Assembly (NCBI GenBank): GCA_963720375.1
Contig: CAVRFM010000015.1
Location: forward strand, 62,001-126,000
Direction: 5' to 3'
Origin: JAPLHP01 sp963720375
GTDB lineage: Bacteria; Chloroflexota; Dehalococcoidia; UBA2247; RBG-13-53-26
Length of the DNA: 64,000 nucleotides
In this document: positions 9,302-17,240 of the stretch, in pieces
How positions within the stretch are numbered: the stretch's first letter is position 1
Layout: every line of letters starts with the position of its first letter
Notes under the pieces: generated by a model
What the model was told of the DNA's origin: nothing
Databases searched by the model: none
The model's input: only the letters and a program-made list of their open reading frames with translations
Translations under genes and position numbers: made by a program

Positions 9302-9426
9302 CCAACCACTGCCACCCTGTTCTGAAGTCCGCGCTTTTGGCATGACCGGCTTAAGTTGCCCCAATGACTCTAAGACATCCCCCACTAAAGATCCGGCCCT
9401 TCTGAGAACTCCCCCAAAAAACACTG

Positions 9427-9469
9427 CGCCAGCACCCCGAATTCTCAACTCAGGAACGGAGTGCTGGCG
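9427..9469 (-). terminator. Rho-independent terminator of the MarR-family gene
   Basis: A perfect 9-bp stem, CGCCAGCAC with GTGCTGGCG, encloses a 25-nt loop. On the minus strand it is followed, after five bases, by a run of six T. It lies just downstream of the minus-strand MarR gene and between two convergent genes. Confidence 0.75.
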
Positions 9470-9497
9470 AAAAAACAATATCCAACCAGACCGGGGG

Positions 9498-10085
9498 TTA
9501 CTTTGATTTTGCTGCAACTGTGGCAGCGCCGGCCTTACTCTGGCCTGTGTGATAGCCTTTTAACACACTCTTCCAATGGGCTATCAACTCAGGTTGCCAC
9601 TCAATCGTAGGTGGAACAGGCCTTGCTTCAGTTCCAAGCTCCCGCAACGAAAGATCACGCAAACCCTTCAGATACTTGTCAAATTGCTTGATCTCTTTGT
9701 CGGAGAAGCGGGCCACCAGGATATCACGGGCATAGCCCAATATGACTGGCAGTGCTCGGTCAAGAAGTTCTTTCCCTTTGGGCTGTATCTGTATCTTTAC
9801 CACCCTCTGATCCTTCTTGCTCCTGACCTTTCTAACATAGCCAGCCCTCTGCATGCGAGACAGCAGCGCAGAGACACTATGTTTCTCCCGGAACACATAA
9901 GAAGATATCTCACCGGGGCTAAGAGGGACTTTGCTCATGCTCAAGATGAGCAGAACATCCGTTTGGGCAAGTGTAGTTTGCCGCTTGCCAAGCTCGATTT
10001 CCATAGCCCTCATCGCAGCTTCAGCGGCCTGGCGCAACCGAACCCAGGTAGTCATATACGGATCACCAGTTTCCCAATTGTGCAC
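9498..10085 (-). CDS. MarR-family winged-helix transcriptional regulator
   Basis: 195 residues, somewhat longer than a minimal MarR protein (~140-150) because of N- and C-terminal tails. The central part shows the MarR winged helix: L-S-P-G-E-I-S-S-Y-V-F-R-E-K-H-S-V-S-A-L as recognition helix region, then L-L-S-R-M-Q-R-A-G-Y-V and the wing R-S-K-K-D-Q-R-V-V-K-I-Q-I, with the family's usual D-Q-R. The GTG at 10085 has a strong AGGAGG-type site five bases upstream. Ligand and targets are unknown; the nearest transcription units are cysS (upstream, same strand) and the convergent ubiE. Confidence 0.88.
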   Translation of the reverse strand: MHNWETGDPYMTTWVRLRQAAEAAMRAMEIELGKRQTTLAQTDVLLILSMSKVPLSPGEISSYVFREKHSVSALLSRMQRAGYVRKVRSKKDQRVVKIQIQPKGKELLDRALPVILGYARDILVARFSDKEIKQFDKYLKGLRDLSLRELGTEARPVPPTIEWQPELIAHWKSVLKGYHTGQSKAGAATVAAKSK

Positions 10086-10272
10086 CTTCTCCTCCTTATT
10101 AGCAGTTCTCCCTGCTGCTCAGCCTGCCCGAATCTATGTCCGGTCAGCCCTCCCTTTTACCGCAGGATTTTATGAAATTGTAACATCCCATAGGAACTAT
10201 GTCAAATGGCTACAGACCTTATAGAGAAATCAGGATCACGGCAAGAATGAAGCCTGAATCCGCAACCGCCCC

Positions 10273-11652
10273 TCACCCCACCGGTTTCTCATACTTCCAA
10301 ATAGTTCCTTGAGGCGTGTCCTCGAGAACTATCCCCAGATCCTTCAAGCACGAGCGGACTCTGTCAGCCATCCGCCACTGCTTCTCGTTCCTCAGTTCAG
10401 CCCGAATCGAAATCAGCAAGTCAATGAAGGGCTCGGCAGCCAACTTCATTGACTTCTCTTGAAAGGTAAACCCCAGAACGCTTCCCAGTTCAATCAGATT
10501 CTCTCGAGCCTGTCGCACATCAGCACCTTGACTTATACCCCGGTTAATCTCCCTGGCCAGGTCGAATAGGACCGCCACGGCCTGAGCTGTATTGAAGTCA
10601 GCATCCATAGCGTCGATGAACCTCTGCCGAAACAATTCGGTGTCAATTGCTCCTGTCAATCCCTTCTCCTCACACTGACCATTATCAAGGGCTGATTGAC
10701 GCAGTCTTTCCACACCCTTTTCCGCAGCCGCCAGGTTCTCCTCGCTGAAGCTGATCGGGCTACGATAGTGGGAGCTCAGGATGAAGAACCGTATCGCATC
10801 AGGAGTAAAGCGTTCCAAGACCTCCTTGATGGTAACAAGAATCCCCAGGGACTTGCTCATCTTTTCTCCACCCAGTTGCACGAAACCATTATGCATCCAG
10901 TACTTGACGAAGGGGGTGACCCCGGTAAAGCTTTCCGATTGGGCTATCTCATTCTCATGATGCGGAAAGATCAGGTCCTGTCCTCCGCCATGTATGTCTA
11001 AGGTCTCACCCAGGTGTCTCAGGGACATGGCGCTGCATTCAATGTGCCAGCCAGGTCTCCCCTTGCCCCAAGGGCTTTCCCACCACGGCTCACCGGGCTT
11101 CGCCGCCTTCCACAAGGCAAAATCCAGAGGATGTTCCTTGCCAACTCCTACTTCTACACGCGCTCCCGCTTGCAGAGCTTCAAGGCCCTGGTGGCTGAGC
11201 TTTCCATAATCCGGAGCACTGCTCACTCTGAAGTAGACATCGCCACCTGCCTGGTAGGCATGCCCCCTGTCAACCAAGCCCTGAACTACTTCAATAATTT
11301 TGGGTATCTCTTCAGTAGCTCTAGGATACACGTGAGCCCTCTTAATATTCAGCTTATCCATATCAACAAAGTATTGGGAAATAAACTTTTCAGCTAGCTC
11401 GGCAGGAGAAGTGCCCGATTTGTGCGCTCGATCGATAATCTTGTCGTCAATATCGGTAAAGTTTTGCACATGCTTCACCTTGTATCCCTTAAACTCCAGG
11501 TAGCGTCGCACCACGTCGAAGATTACATAGCTCATAGCATGGCCAAGATGGCACTCAGCGTAAGGAGTAACCCCACAGACATACATCCTCACCACCTCAC
11601 CCTGAGGCACGAACTCTTCTTCCCGTCCCGAAAGAGTGTTATATATCTTCAC
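10273..11652 (-). CDS. cysS: Cysteinyl-tRNA synthetase
   Basis: 459 residues, full length. It charges tRNA(Cys). The zinc ligand C-G-V-T-P-Y at about 27-32 and the HIGH-like H-L-G-H-A-M are near the N-terminus; W-H-I-E-C-S-A-M and G-G-G-Q-D-L-I-F-P-H-H-E-N-E-I-A-Q-S lie in the middle, followed by the K-M-S-K-S loop in G-G-E-K-M-S-K-S-L-G. The three minus-strand genes ispD, ispF and cysS are in the same order as in many bacteria and likely form one operon (about 60 bp between ispF and cysS). Confidence 0.97.
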   Translation of the reverse strand: MKIYNTLSGREEEFVPQGEVVRMYVCGVTPYAECHLGHAMSYVIFDVVRRYLEFKGYKVKHVQNFTDIDDKIIDRAHKSGTSPAELAEKFISQYFVDMDKLNIKRAHVYPRATEEIPKIIEVVQGLVDRGHAYQAGGDVYFRVSSAPDYGKLSHQGLEALQAGARVEVGVGKEHPLDFALWKAAKPGEPWWESPWGKGRPGWHIECSAMSLRHLGETLDIHGGGQDLIFPHHENEIAQSESFTGVTPFVKYWMHNGFVQLGGEKMSKSLGILVTIKEVLERFTPDAIRFFILSSHYRSPISFSEENLAAAEKGVERLRQSALDNGQCEEKGLTGAIDTELFRQRFIDAMDADFNTAQAVAVLFDLAREINRGISQGADVRQARENLIELGSVLGFTFQEKSMKLAAEPFIDLLISIRAELRNEKQWRMADRVRSCLKDLGIVLEDTPQGTIWKYEKPVG

Positions 11653-11710
11653 GATCGCTCCTTAACCTGGACTGTTTAATATCAATAGCCCGAATAGACT
11701 CTCAGTGTCC

Positions 11711-12202
11711 TCAGGTTTTGACCTCATGTGCGACCTTGTCCACCAAGGCCACAGCATACGCAGCTATCGCCTTCTCTTCCCCCAAAAAGCCGAGCCCTTT
11801 AGAAGTGGTGCTTTTTACCCCAACCTGCTCTATGCTGATACCCAGGGTCTGACCGATCAATTTCCGCATCTGGGGGACAAAGGGGGACAGGTGAGGCTTT
11901 TCCGCCACTATGGTAGCGTCAACATTACACACCTGCCATCCTTCCGTTTGGAGCAGCGTGGCTACCTGGCGAAGAAGAGTGATACTGTAGATGTCCTTAT
12001 ACCTCGGATCAGAGGAGGGAAAGTGAATCCCTATATCCCCTAAACCAGCTGCGCCTAACAGAGCATCGATGATGGCATGCACCAGAACATCGGCGTCGCT
12101 ATGGCCATCAAGCCCCTTGTCAAAGGGTATCTCTATACCCCCTAACAGAAGCCTTCTTCCCTGCACTAAAGGGTGAACATCATAGCCGATGCCAACCCTC
12201 AT
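11711..12202 (-). CDS. ispF: 2-C-methyl-D-erythritol 2,4-cyclodiphosphate synthase
   Basis: 163 residues, normal for IspF. It forms the cyclic diphosphate in the non-mevalonate (MEP) isoprenoid pathway. The N-terminus has G-Y-D-V-H-P-L with the zinc-binding Asp and His, then D-G-H-S-D-A-D-V-L-V-H-A-I-I-D-A-L-L-G-A, and the C-terminus K-S-T-T-S-K-G-L-G-F-L-G. Its start overlaps the end of ispD by 23 bp, so the pair is translationally coupled; in some bacteria the two are fused. Confidence 0.96.
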   Translation of the reverse strand: MRVGIGYDVHPLVQGRRLLLGGIEIPFDKGLDGHSDADVLVHAIIDALLGAAGLGDIGIHFPSSDPRYKDIYSITLLRQVATLLQTEGWQVCNVDATIVAEKPHLSPFVPQMRKLIGQTLGISIEQVGVKSTTSKGLGFLGEEKAIAAYAVALVDKVAHEVKT

Positions 12203-12887
12203 GCCTCTTCCTCAAAATGATCTCTGCCAGGGCCAAGTCCTCCAGCGTGGTAATCTTAATATTATCATAGGAGCCCATGTAGACTCTGACCTTATACCCA
12301 AGTGCCTCCACCAGAGCGGCATCATCCGTCACTTCCCCTTTAGCCTGCCGATATGCCTCCGTTATTATATCAAAGCGAAACACCTGCGGGGTCTGTGCTA
12401 CCCAGAGGTTTTCTCGCCGAGGGGTATTCCGGATTGTCCCCTCGGCTTCAACTATTTTTACGGTTTCCTTTACAGGTACCGCCGCAATAGCCGCCCCGGT
12501 CTGACGGGCCTCCTCTAGCCCCTGCTCTATCAGATCAGGAGTGATGCAAGGACGCGCCCCATCATGAATCACCACCCAGTGGCAACCTCCCAGCCCTTTC
12601 AGCCCCTCGGCTACCGAATCCTGGCGCCGTTCTCCACCGGCGCATACCTGCGCCACCTTCTGAAACCTTCCTTCCTTTACCACCTCCCGCCCTCGCTCCA
12701 AGCTCACTTCATTCAGCACGATCACCACCTGATCCACTGCACCACATTTCTCAAACACTTCAAGCACATGAGCCAGGACCGATTTGCCAGCGATGTCAGC
12801 AAAAATCTTGTCCACCCCACCCATCCGCCGGCTACTGCCAGCGGCAGCAACAACAGCCCCCACCTTCTCCCGAGATAGCTTCCTCAC
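12180..12887 (-). CDS. ispD: 2-C-methyl-D-erythritol 4-phosphate cytidylyltransferase
   Basis: 235 residues from the GTG at 12887. It transfers CMP to methylerythritol phosphate in the MEP pathway. The nucleotide-binding motif V-V-A-A-A-G-S-S-R-R-M is followed by V-I-H-D-G-A-R-P-C and A-A-V-P-V-K-E-T-V-K, and ends with a T-D-D-A-A-L-V-E region, all expected for IspD. The frame stays open to a TTG at 12908, but the AGGAGG sequence lies inside that extension, about 11 bases before the GTG, so GTG is the better start. The promoter must lie in or antisense to the tRNA region. Confidence 0.94.
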   Translation of the reverse strand: MRKLSREKVGAVVAAAGSSRRMGGVDKIFADIAGKSVLAHVLEVFEKCGAVDQVVIVLNEVSLERGREVVKEGRFQKVAQVCAGGERRQDSVAEGLKGLGGCHWVVIHDGARPCITPDLIEQGLEEARQTGAAIAAVPVKETVKIVEAEGTIRNTPRRENLWVAQTPQVFRFDIITEAYRQAKGEVTDDAALVEALGYKVRVYMGSYDNIKITTLEDLALAEIILRKRHEGWHRL

Positions 12888-12926
12888 CTTGATAACCGCC
12901 TCCTGCAAATGCTAGAATGGCCTCGT

Positions 12927-13004
12927 GGTGGGCGTAGCCCAGCGGTTTAAGGCGCCAGGTTGTGGCCCTGGAGATCGAGGGTTCGAATCCCTCCGTCCAC
13001 CCCA
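12927..13004 (+). tRNA. tRNA-His (anticodon GTG)
   Basis: The acceptor stem GTGGGCG/CGTCCAC (one G-T pair), anticodon stem CCAGG/CCTGG with loop TTGTGGC, and T arm GAGGG-TTCGAAT-CCCTC are all formed. The extra G at 12927 (position -1) faces C73 at 13001, the identity element of histidine tRNA. The CCA end is encoded (13002-13004). Confidence 0.95.
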
Positions 13005-13081
13005 GCGCCTATAGCTCAGCGGATCAGAGCATCGGTCTTCGGAACCGAGGGTCGAGGGTTCGAATCCCTCTAGGCGCGCCA
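13005..13081 (+). tRNA. tRNA-Arg (anticodon TCG)
   Basis: The acceptor stem GCGCCTA/TAGGCGC is perfect, the anticodon stem TCGGT/ACCGA holds the loop CTTCGGA (anticodon TCG, reads CGA), and the T arm is GAGGG-TTCGAAT-CCCTC. CCA is encoded at 13079-13081. The gene begins on the base right after the tRNA-His CCA. It is the left border of the accessory island. Confidence 0.95.
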
Positions 13082-13671
13082 TCTCTACGAGCCAAGTTAT
13101 GCCCATATTCGTGTCCATATTCCCTCACAAAATGCCCCTGATCAATGTCGCCGTCAGCATATTCTGACACTTTTGCTAACAATTTGCTAACCACCATACA
13201 CACGGCCGATTCCATGCAGATCTTTTGCACACCCCCCGCAGCTTTGGGCTACCTCTATTATCCTCGCTGTTGCACACAATAGCATCTGCTTACTATCACT
13301 ACTAAATAGGCCTGCTATCCATCCACAGAACGAAGAGAAATAGTGCAGTGATACTCATAATGCAGCTAATGTGCAGTGCTGCTGGCACTGCCGAGATCAT
13401 AGGAGTGAAAATGAGGACGTTCCTTAATTACTACTGATCTTTTGATCTTTGCCTGTTGCCTTCTCCAACTCTAGTAGGGTCTTTTATCGACGGATTGCCC
13501 AAGGGTGTCAGCCCTATCTAGAGCGCTGATTTAGCCAAGGTAGCATTACATGAAGACTTACTGGGCTGTGCCCTGCAAATCAGACCATCATTGAACCAAC
13601 ATGCGGCGGCTTGCCTGTGCTGGTGTCCTTTGTACGGAAGAAGAGGTGTGACTCCAAGGTCTAGAAACAAG
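13082..13671. other. Gene-free stretch downstream of tRNA-Arg
   Basis: No open frame here looks like a protein on either strand; the short minus-strand frames that run into the tRNAs are antisense tRNA artefacts. GTGCAGTG-like words recur around 13340-13390. This is probably degraded island DNA. Confidence 0.5.
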
Positions 13672-14064
13672 CTATGCGTTTGCTGAGTGGGGCTTCTTTA
13701 TTTTCATTACGCTGGCTCTAAAACGAAGATACTTCAAGTACTCTGTCAGTTCCTCAATTTCGTTAGGCGTGGCGGTTGAGAGAATATCTGGTTGTGATTG
13801 GGGAGGCGTGTGGAAGGATATAATCCAGTCGAACTCGGGTGTGTAGCCAGCTTTCTTCTGCAAAACTTGCACTGGCACGCCGAGTATGATTGCGAGTTGA
13901 AGTAACTCAGGTTGCCTCGGGCGCCTGTCACCTTTCTCCCATCGGCAGACGGTGCTGAGAGATCTGTGCACCTTCTCACCCAAGTCATCCTGTGACATTG
14001 GGACTGGCTGTCCAAGCCTAGTCTCACGGAGAAGATCTCCGAATTCTTTCCAGCGGTTAGGCAT
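13672..14064 (-). CDS. XRE-family helix-turn-helix regulator
   Basis: 130 residues. Residues 8-70 form a Cro/C1-type helix-turn-helix: L-L-R-E-T-R, then M-S-Q-D-D-L-G-E-K-V-H-R-S-L-S-T-V-C-R-W-E-K-G-D-R-R-P with the usual turn and the W-E-K-G-x-R-x-P end, followed by L-L-Q-L-A-I-I-L-G-V-P. The C-terminal 60 residues show no known domain. AAGGAG lies ten bases before the ATG. It is divergent from the two-gene HD operon and reads away from an inverted repeat in the shared promoter region, so it probably controls itself and that operon. Its place next to tRNA-Arg and an integrase remnant suggests a mobile-element regulator. Confidence 0.85.
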   Translation of the reverse strand: MPNRWKEFGDLLRETRLGQPVPMSQDDLGEKVHRSLSTVCRWEKGDRRPRQPELLQLAIILGVPVQVLQKKAGYTPEFDWIISFHTPPQSQPDILSTATPNEIEELTEYLKYLRFRASVMKIKKPHSANA

Positions 14065-14097
14065 GATGGTGAGACTCCTTGTTGATACTGCGTTGCG

Positions 14098-14171
14098 ATT
14101 TTATGTTCTTTTTTACTCTTTGTCAATACTTACGGCAACAATATTGACAAAATGTATAATAGTGGTAATCT
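14098..14171. promoter_or_regulatory. Divergent promoter and operator between the XRE and HD operons
   Basis: A perfect 10-bp inverted repeat, TTTGTCAATA (14119-14128) and TATTGACAAA (14142-14151), is separated by 13 bp. Each arm contains a TTGACA -35 box pointing outward. On the minus strand TTGACA is followed after exactly 17 bp by TAAAAT (14098-14103); on the plus strand TTGACA (14144-14149) is followed after 16 bp by TAATCT. The XRE protein is the obvious candidate to bind it. Confidence 0.65.
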
Positions 14172-14251
14172 GTTTGTTGTAAGGGCGTGGTTCCCCTATA
14201 ATTGGAGCCCCACCGTCAGTCCGGTGGTCTCAGGAAGAAGGAGGTGGGATC

Positions 14252-14692
14252 TTGCCTAGGACAGTTAGTGCGGATTCCCAAACTGGGCACCTCACGCTCT
14301 ATGATAGTGTTGTAGCAGCGATAGGGGGGATCCACGAGGATCAAGCTAGCATGCAAGATCAGAGGATCCCCGTGGAGGATTGCTACCGTGCCTTCAGCCT
14401 TCTTGCATCCGAGTTTCCAGAGAGCTTTCCGGGTGTCTATTTTTCCCGGCGGAGCGGAGTCCCATATTCCAGAGATATCGAGGACGTGTTGTTCCAGGCA
14501 GGGGCATGGAGGCTCATCGAAGATAATAACCCTGACTACCGATATTTCACAGTACCCGCGGCGACCAGAAGACTGATCAAGGAACAGCTGAGCAAGATTC
14601 ACAGTGGCAAGACGGGGGATCTTGAGCAAGTCTCCCTACGATTCAAATCTGTGCTAGAGGAACTGAAGCGGGTTGAGTCCCACAGCCTGTGA
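14252..14692 (+). CDS. Unknown 146-residue protein coupled to an HD-domain protein
   Basis: I do not recognise the family. The start is TTG at 14252 with a strong AAGGAGGT five bases upstream. Residues 40-110 contain an F-S-x-R-S-G-V-P-Y-S-R-D-I-E-D-V-L-F-Q-A-G-A region that could be a small winged-helix or PH-like module, and the C-terminus is a charged helix. The last 20 bases overlap the start of the HD-domain gene in another frame, so the two are translationally coupled and probably act together. Location in a tRNA-linked island makes a role in element maintenance or defence possible, but nothing in the sequence proves it. Confidence 0.6.
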   Translation: MPRTVSADSQTGHLTLYDSVVAAIGGIHEDQASMQDQRIPVEDCYRAFSLLASEFPESFPGVYFSRRSGVPYSRDIEDVLFQAGAWRLIEDNNPDYRYFTVPAATRRLIKEQLSKIHSGKTGDLEQVSLRFKSVLEELKRVESHSL

Positions 14693-16202
14693 CGCCCTAG
14701 CAGAAGAAGTGAACTCCGCGGTTACGGAGATCCTCGGTGACTATAAGCCAAGAAAGATCAGGGACCCCAAGGTCATCCGAGACACCGCATTTGGCTTTAA
14801 CCTGTTCCACAAGCATGAGATCAACTTGCTCGATTCGCCGCTTATGCAGCGGTTGCGGCAAGTACGTCAGACGGCTCTAGCCTTCTACACCTATCCCTCA
14901 TCAGTGCATACGCGCTTCGAACATTCCCTTGGTGTCACTGTACTCGCGCAACGCATGCTAGATGCCCTTCGGCAGCGTAAACCCTCCACCGCTAGTGATG
15001 TCGCCTGCATGGAGGTTCGCCTAGCTGCATTATTGCACGATGTCGGTCATGGTCCATTCTCCCACGCATCTGAAAAGGTCTACAGTTCCCTCGACCAAAT
15101 TAAGCGGGCAAAGGAAGAGAACCCCCTGCTAAAAGACAATGAGGCGCACGAAATCCTTTCCTACTTTGTGATCAAGTCATCCAAGTTCAACGAACTGTGG
15201 AGCACCATTCTTGCGAAGTATCAATTGGGTGATAACCCCATCAACCTTGGCGAGATACGCCTTGATCATGTTGCCGAGATGATTCTTGGTCATCATCCAA
15301 CGCCCCAACTTAAGTACTTAGCCCAGATTGTGAACGGTCCTCATGATGCGGACAAGCTTGATTACATTACGCGCGATGGTTATTTCACTGGTTTACGAAC
15401 GGCGATCGATCTAGATAGGCTCTTCCTATGTCTGGGGGTCTACGAAAGCGACTCCGGCGAATGCCAATTGTGTGTAGATTTGAGTGGTGTGACGGCACTT
15501 GAGCAGATGCTATTCAACAAGATGCAACTCTATACATCAGTCTATCATCACCATAAGGTTCGCGCGGCTTTCCGTTCGTGTGTTGCCATCATTGATGCAT
15601 GCCGTAACAAGAAGCTGAAGGCGATCGGAGGATCGGAACTCGGTAGTCCGGTTGATTTCATGAGGATCGACGACGGCGCTATTTTGAGCGCCCGATCGAC
15701 AGGGGATGCTGACCTCGACAAATGTCTTGCCAATTTGCGAAATCGCATTCTTCCGATGCGTGCTCTGGTACTGTGCTCAGACTCAGTGGATGATAACGCC
15801 TCTCGTTTTCTTCTGGCACGTATGCGGCGGGATACCTCCACAGCCAACGCTCTGCGCGAAGAAATCGCAACCAGAGCTAAAGTCGACAACTCGCACATTC
15901 TAGTTGATTTTCCGGAAGAGCCACGTTTCATGAGCACAGCGCTCGGCAGTCTTGTTAGGGTCAGTCCTCAAGATGTAGTCCGCCTCAACTCGATATTTCC
16001 AGTAGGGGGATGGGTGAGAGGTCATGCTGAACACAGATACAGAGTGTATGTATTCAGTCCCTATGAGTCGGAAGAGGCAGTGGCGAAAGCAGCATACGCC
16101 ATACTGAGAGAAAAGTACGGGATCAAACCAAACAAAATGGCCTTCTTCCTTGCCAACCATACGCCGACATTCGTGGCATCGCTCCAACTGGGGAATTCGT
16201 GA
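14673..16202 (+). CDS. HD-domain phosphohydrolase, dGTPase/SAMHD1-like (COG1078 type)
   Basis: 509 residues from a TTG start overlapping the upstream gene. The N-terminus has D-S-P-L-M-Q-R-L-R-Q-V-R-Q-T and S-V-H-T-R-F-E-H-S-L-G-V, then the HD signature L-L-H-D-V-G-H-G-P-F-S-H (H122, D123), and later D-A-D-K-L-D-Y-I-T-R-D. These are the metal ligands of the dNTP triphosphohydrolase/SAMHD1 group. Known members cleave dNTPs to nucleosides and triphosphate, and some serve in phage defence; the actual substrate is unknown here. The C-terminal 200 residues match no domain I can name. Regulation is probably through the divergent XRE gene. Confidence 0.8.
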   Translation: MSPTACDALAEEVNSAVTEILGDYKPRKIRDPKVIRDTAFGFNLFHKHEINLLDSPLMQRLRQVRQTALAFYTYPSSVHTRFEHSLGVTVLAQRMLDALRQRKPSTASDVACMEVRLAALLHDVGHGPFSHASEKVYSSLDQIKRAKEENPLLKDNEAHEILSYFVIKSSKFNELWSTILAKYQLGDNPINLGEIRLDHVAEMILGHHPTPQLKYLAQIVNGPHDADKLDYITRDGYFTGLRTAIDLDRLFLCLGVYESDSGECQLCVDLSGVTALEQMLFNKMQLYTSVYHHHKVRAAFRSCVAIIDACRNKKLKAIGGSELGSPVDFMRIDDGAILSARSTGDADLDKCLANLRNRILPMRALVLCSDSVDDNASRFLLARMRRDTSTANALREEIATRAKVDNSHILVDFPEEPRFMSTALGSLVRVSPQDVVRLNSIFPVGGWVRGHAEHRYRVYVFSPYESEEAVAKAAYAILREKYGIKPNKMAFFLANHTPTFVASLQLGNS

Positions 16203-16374
16203 GATCGCAAGCGGTGCCAGTGCGATGGTACTACATTCGCCGCCTAAGTCCGTCAGCTTGCCCGCTATCCCTCTAGAGATCAACCTGGACGGAATTGTTG
16301 GTGCCGGCGCGTACCGCCATCATTTGTGAAGCATAACTCTCTGGCACTCGCATTTGATGGCCGAGTGCCGTCTT

Positions 16375-16530
16375 CTCATCAAAGCGATGCACGGCGGCTT
16401 GCTGTAAACCCGGTGCAATATGGCTGTACGTGTCGAGCAAAAGTGATGGATATACTGGAATGCCACAGCTTGCCTTAAACGACTTTTGGGGTGTATTCCC
16501 TATTTGCCATATGGATGTAGACATAATCTC
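16375..16530 (-). pseudogene. Decayed C-terminal end of a phage-type tyrosine integrase
   Basis: The minus strand reads L-L-L-D-T-Y-S-H-I-A-P-G-L-Q-Q-A-A-V-H-R-F-D-E at about 16440-16375, the highly conserved integrase C-terminus with the catalytic tyrosine. Just upstream (16500-16439), in a neighbouring frame, lies P-K-V-V-stop-G-K-L-W-H-S-S-I-S-I-T, matching the H-S-S-I-S-I-T block that precedes it in intact integrases. At least two frameshifts and one stop are needed to join them, and no N-terminal domain is found. This is a dead gene. Confidence 0.8.
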
Positions 16531-16668
16531 CAGGACTTGACGTCCTCTGCTAGCCGTCTGATATCATCCGAGGTGACTTCCAGTTACACGCATCCCGATA
16601 GTGCTTTTACACAACAAGTGCCCAATTGGGGCAAGGGCAAGACTACTCATCAAAGGGGGAGGTAGCAA

Positions 16669-16866
16669 ATGGCGAGACAGTGTAAAACAGTAGAGATAGT
16701 GTACAACGCAAGAGGTCGAGATGTCTTGACATGGTGTATAAAGACAGCTTTTCTCTCCTTGATAACACTGGGGTTCTACTTGCCTGTTGCCGCAAATAAG
16801 CTTGTGAGATATCTGTGCGAGCACACAAAGATACGCATAGACGAGTCAGAGGTCTCAGGAACGTAG
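16669..16866 (+). CDS. Small DUF898-like membrane protein (single segment)
   Basis: 65 residues with GGGGGAGGT six bases before the ATG. One hydrophobic stretch, A-F-L-S-L-I-T-L-G-F-Y-L-P-V-A-A-N-K, is followed by L-V-R-Y-L-C-E-H-T-K-I. This resembles the repeated L-T-L-G-I-Y-x-x-W-A ... R-R-Y-x-x-x-H-T unit of DUF898 (YjgN) membrane proteins, here as a single unit rather than the usual several. It may be a miniature family member or a fragment. The good ribosome binding site argues it is translated. The function is unknown. Confidence 0.6.
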   Translation: MARQCKTVEIVYNARGRDVLTWCIKTAFLSLITLGFYLPVAANKLVRYLCEHTKIRIDESEVSGT

Positions 16867-17240
16867 TTCGCAGCCTTGGCTGCTAGCAACCTGCTGAACA
16901 TGAAATGGCATTGGTTGGTATTTTACAGATCGAGTGTGTCACTACAGAGAGAATCTCATATCAGTCAACAAGACATAAAGTAAACCCCTTGACCTGGGAA
17001 ACAGGGACGGTTGTAAACTCATGAAAGGCTTTTCGGGGGCAACCCTTCTAAATATAAATGGAACCAATCCTCAAGAGCAACGCAACATAAAGATAAGCCC
17101 TTGACCAGCCCAAGGAGGGCAGTTCTATACTTATCAAGCCGCATCCTCGGAGAGAAGGCTTTATTCGGTAATTTCTCGCTTCTTAACTAATTCCGAATCC
17201 TCACGTCGCAGAGCAAGACTTTTTAGCTCTAAAGGGGGGT
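16867..17240. other. 374-bp intergenic region upstream of dnaA
   Basis: No gene is visible. It contains the two-copy direct repeat and a possible promoter described separately. No cluster of DnaA boxes (TTATCCACA-like) was found, so I do not call an origin. Confidence 0.5.
16973..17106 (+). repeat. Imperfect 22-bp direct repeat upstream of dnaA
   Basis: ACATAAAGTAAACCCCTTGA at 16973 (continuing CC) recurs with three changes at 17085-17106 as ACATAAAGATAAGCCCTTGA (continuing CC), 112 bp apart. Each copy ends in TTGACC, a -35-like box. The second is followed after 19 bp by TATACT (17126-17131), a candidate dnaA promoter. Confidence 0.55.

Larger units (their letters stand above)
13064..16530. 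mobile_element. Probable decayed integrative island beside tRNA-Arg
   Basis: The stretch between the 3' end of tRNA-Arg and the remnant of a tyrosine integrase holds an XRE regulator, an unknown gene and an HD-domain protein, none of them housekeeping. A 10-bp match to the tRNA 3' end (ATCCCTCTAG, 13064-13073) recurs at 16267-16276, at the 3' end of the integrase remnant, and could be a reduced attachment core. The integrase remnant lies just outside that second copy, so borders are uncertain; there may be two successive insertions. Confidence 0.4.

Noticed and set aside
12912..13230. Minus-strand open frames over the tRNA genes with G-F-E-P-S-T-like and S-N-P-R-S-like text
   Set aside because: These are the familiar antisense translations of tRNA genes that are often mis-annotated as proteins; the tRNAs fold perfectly.
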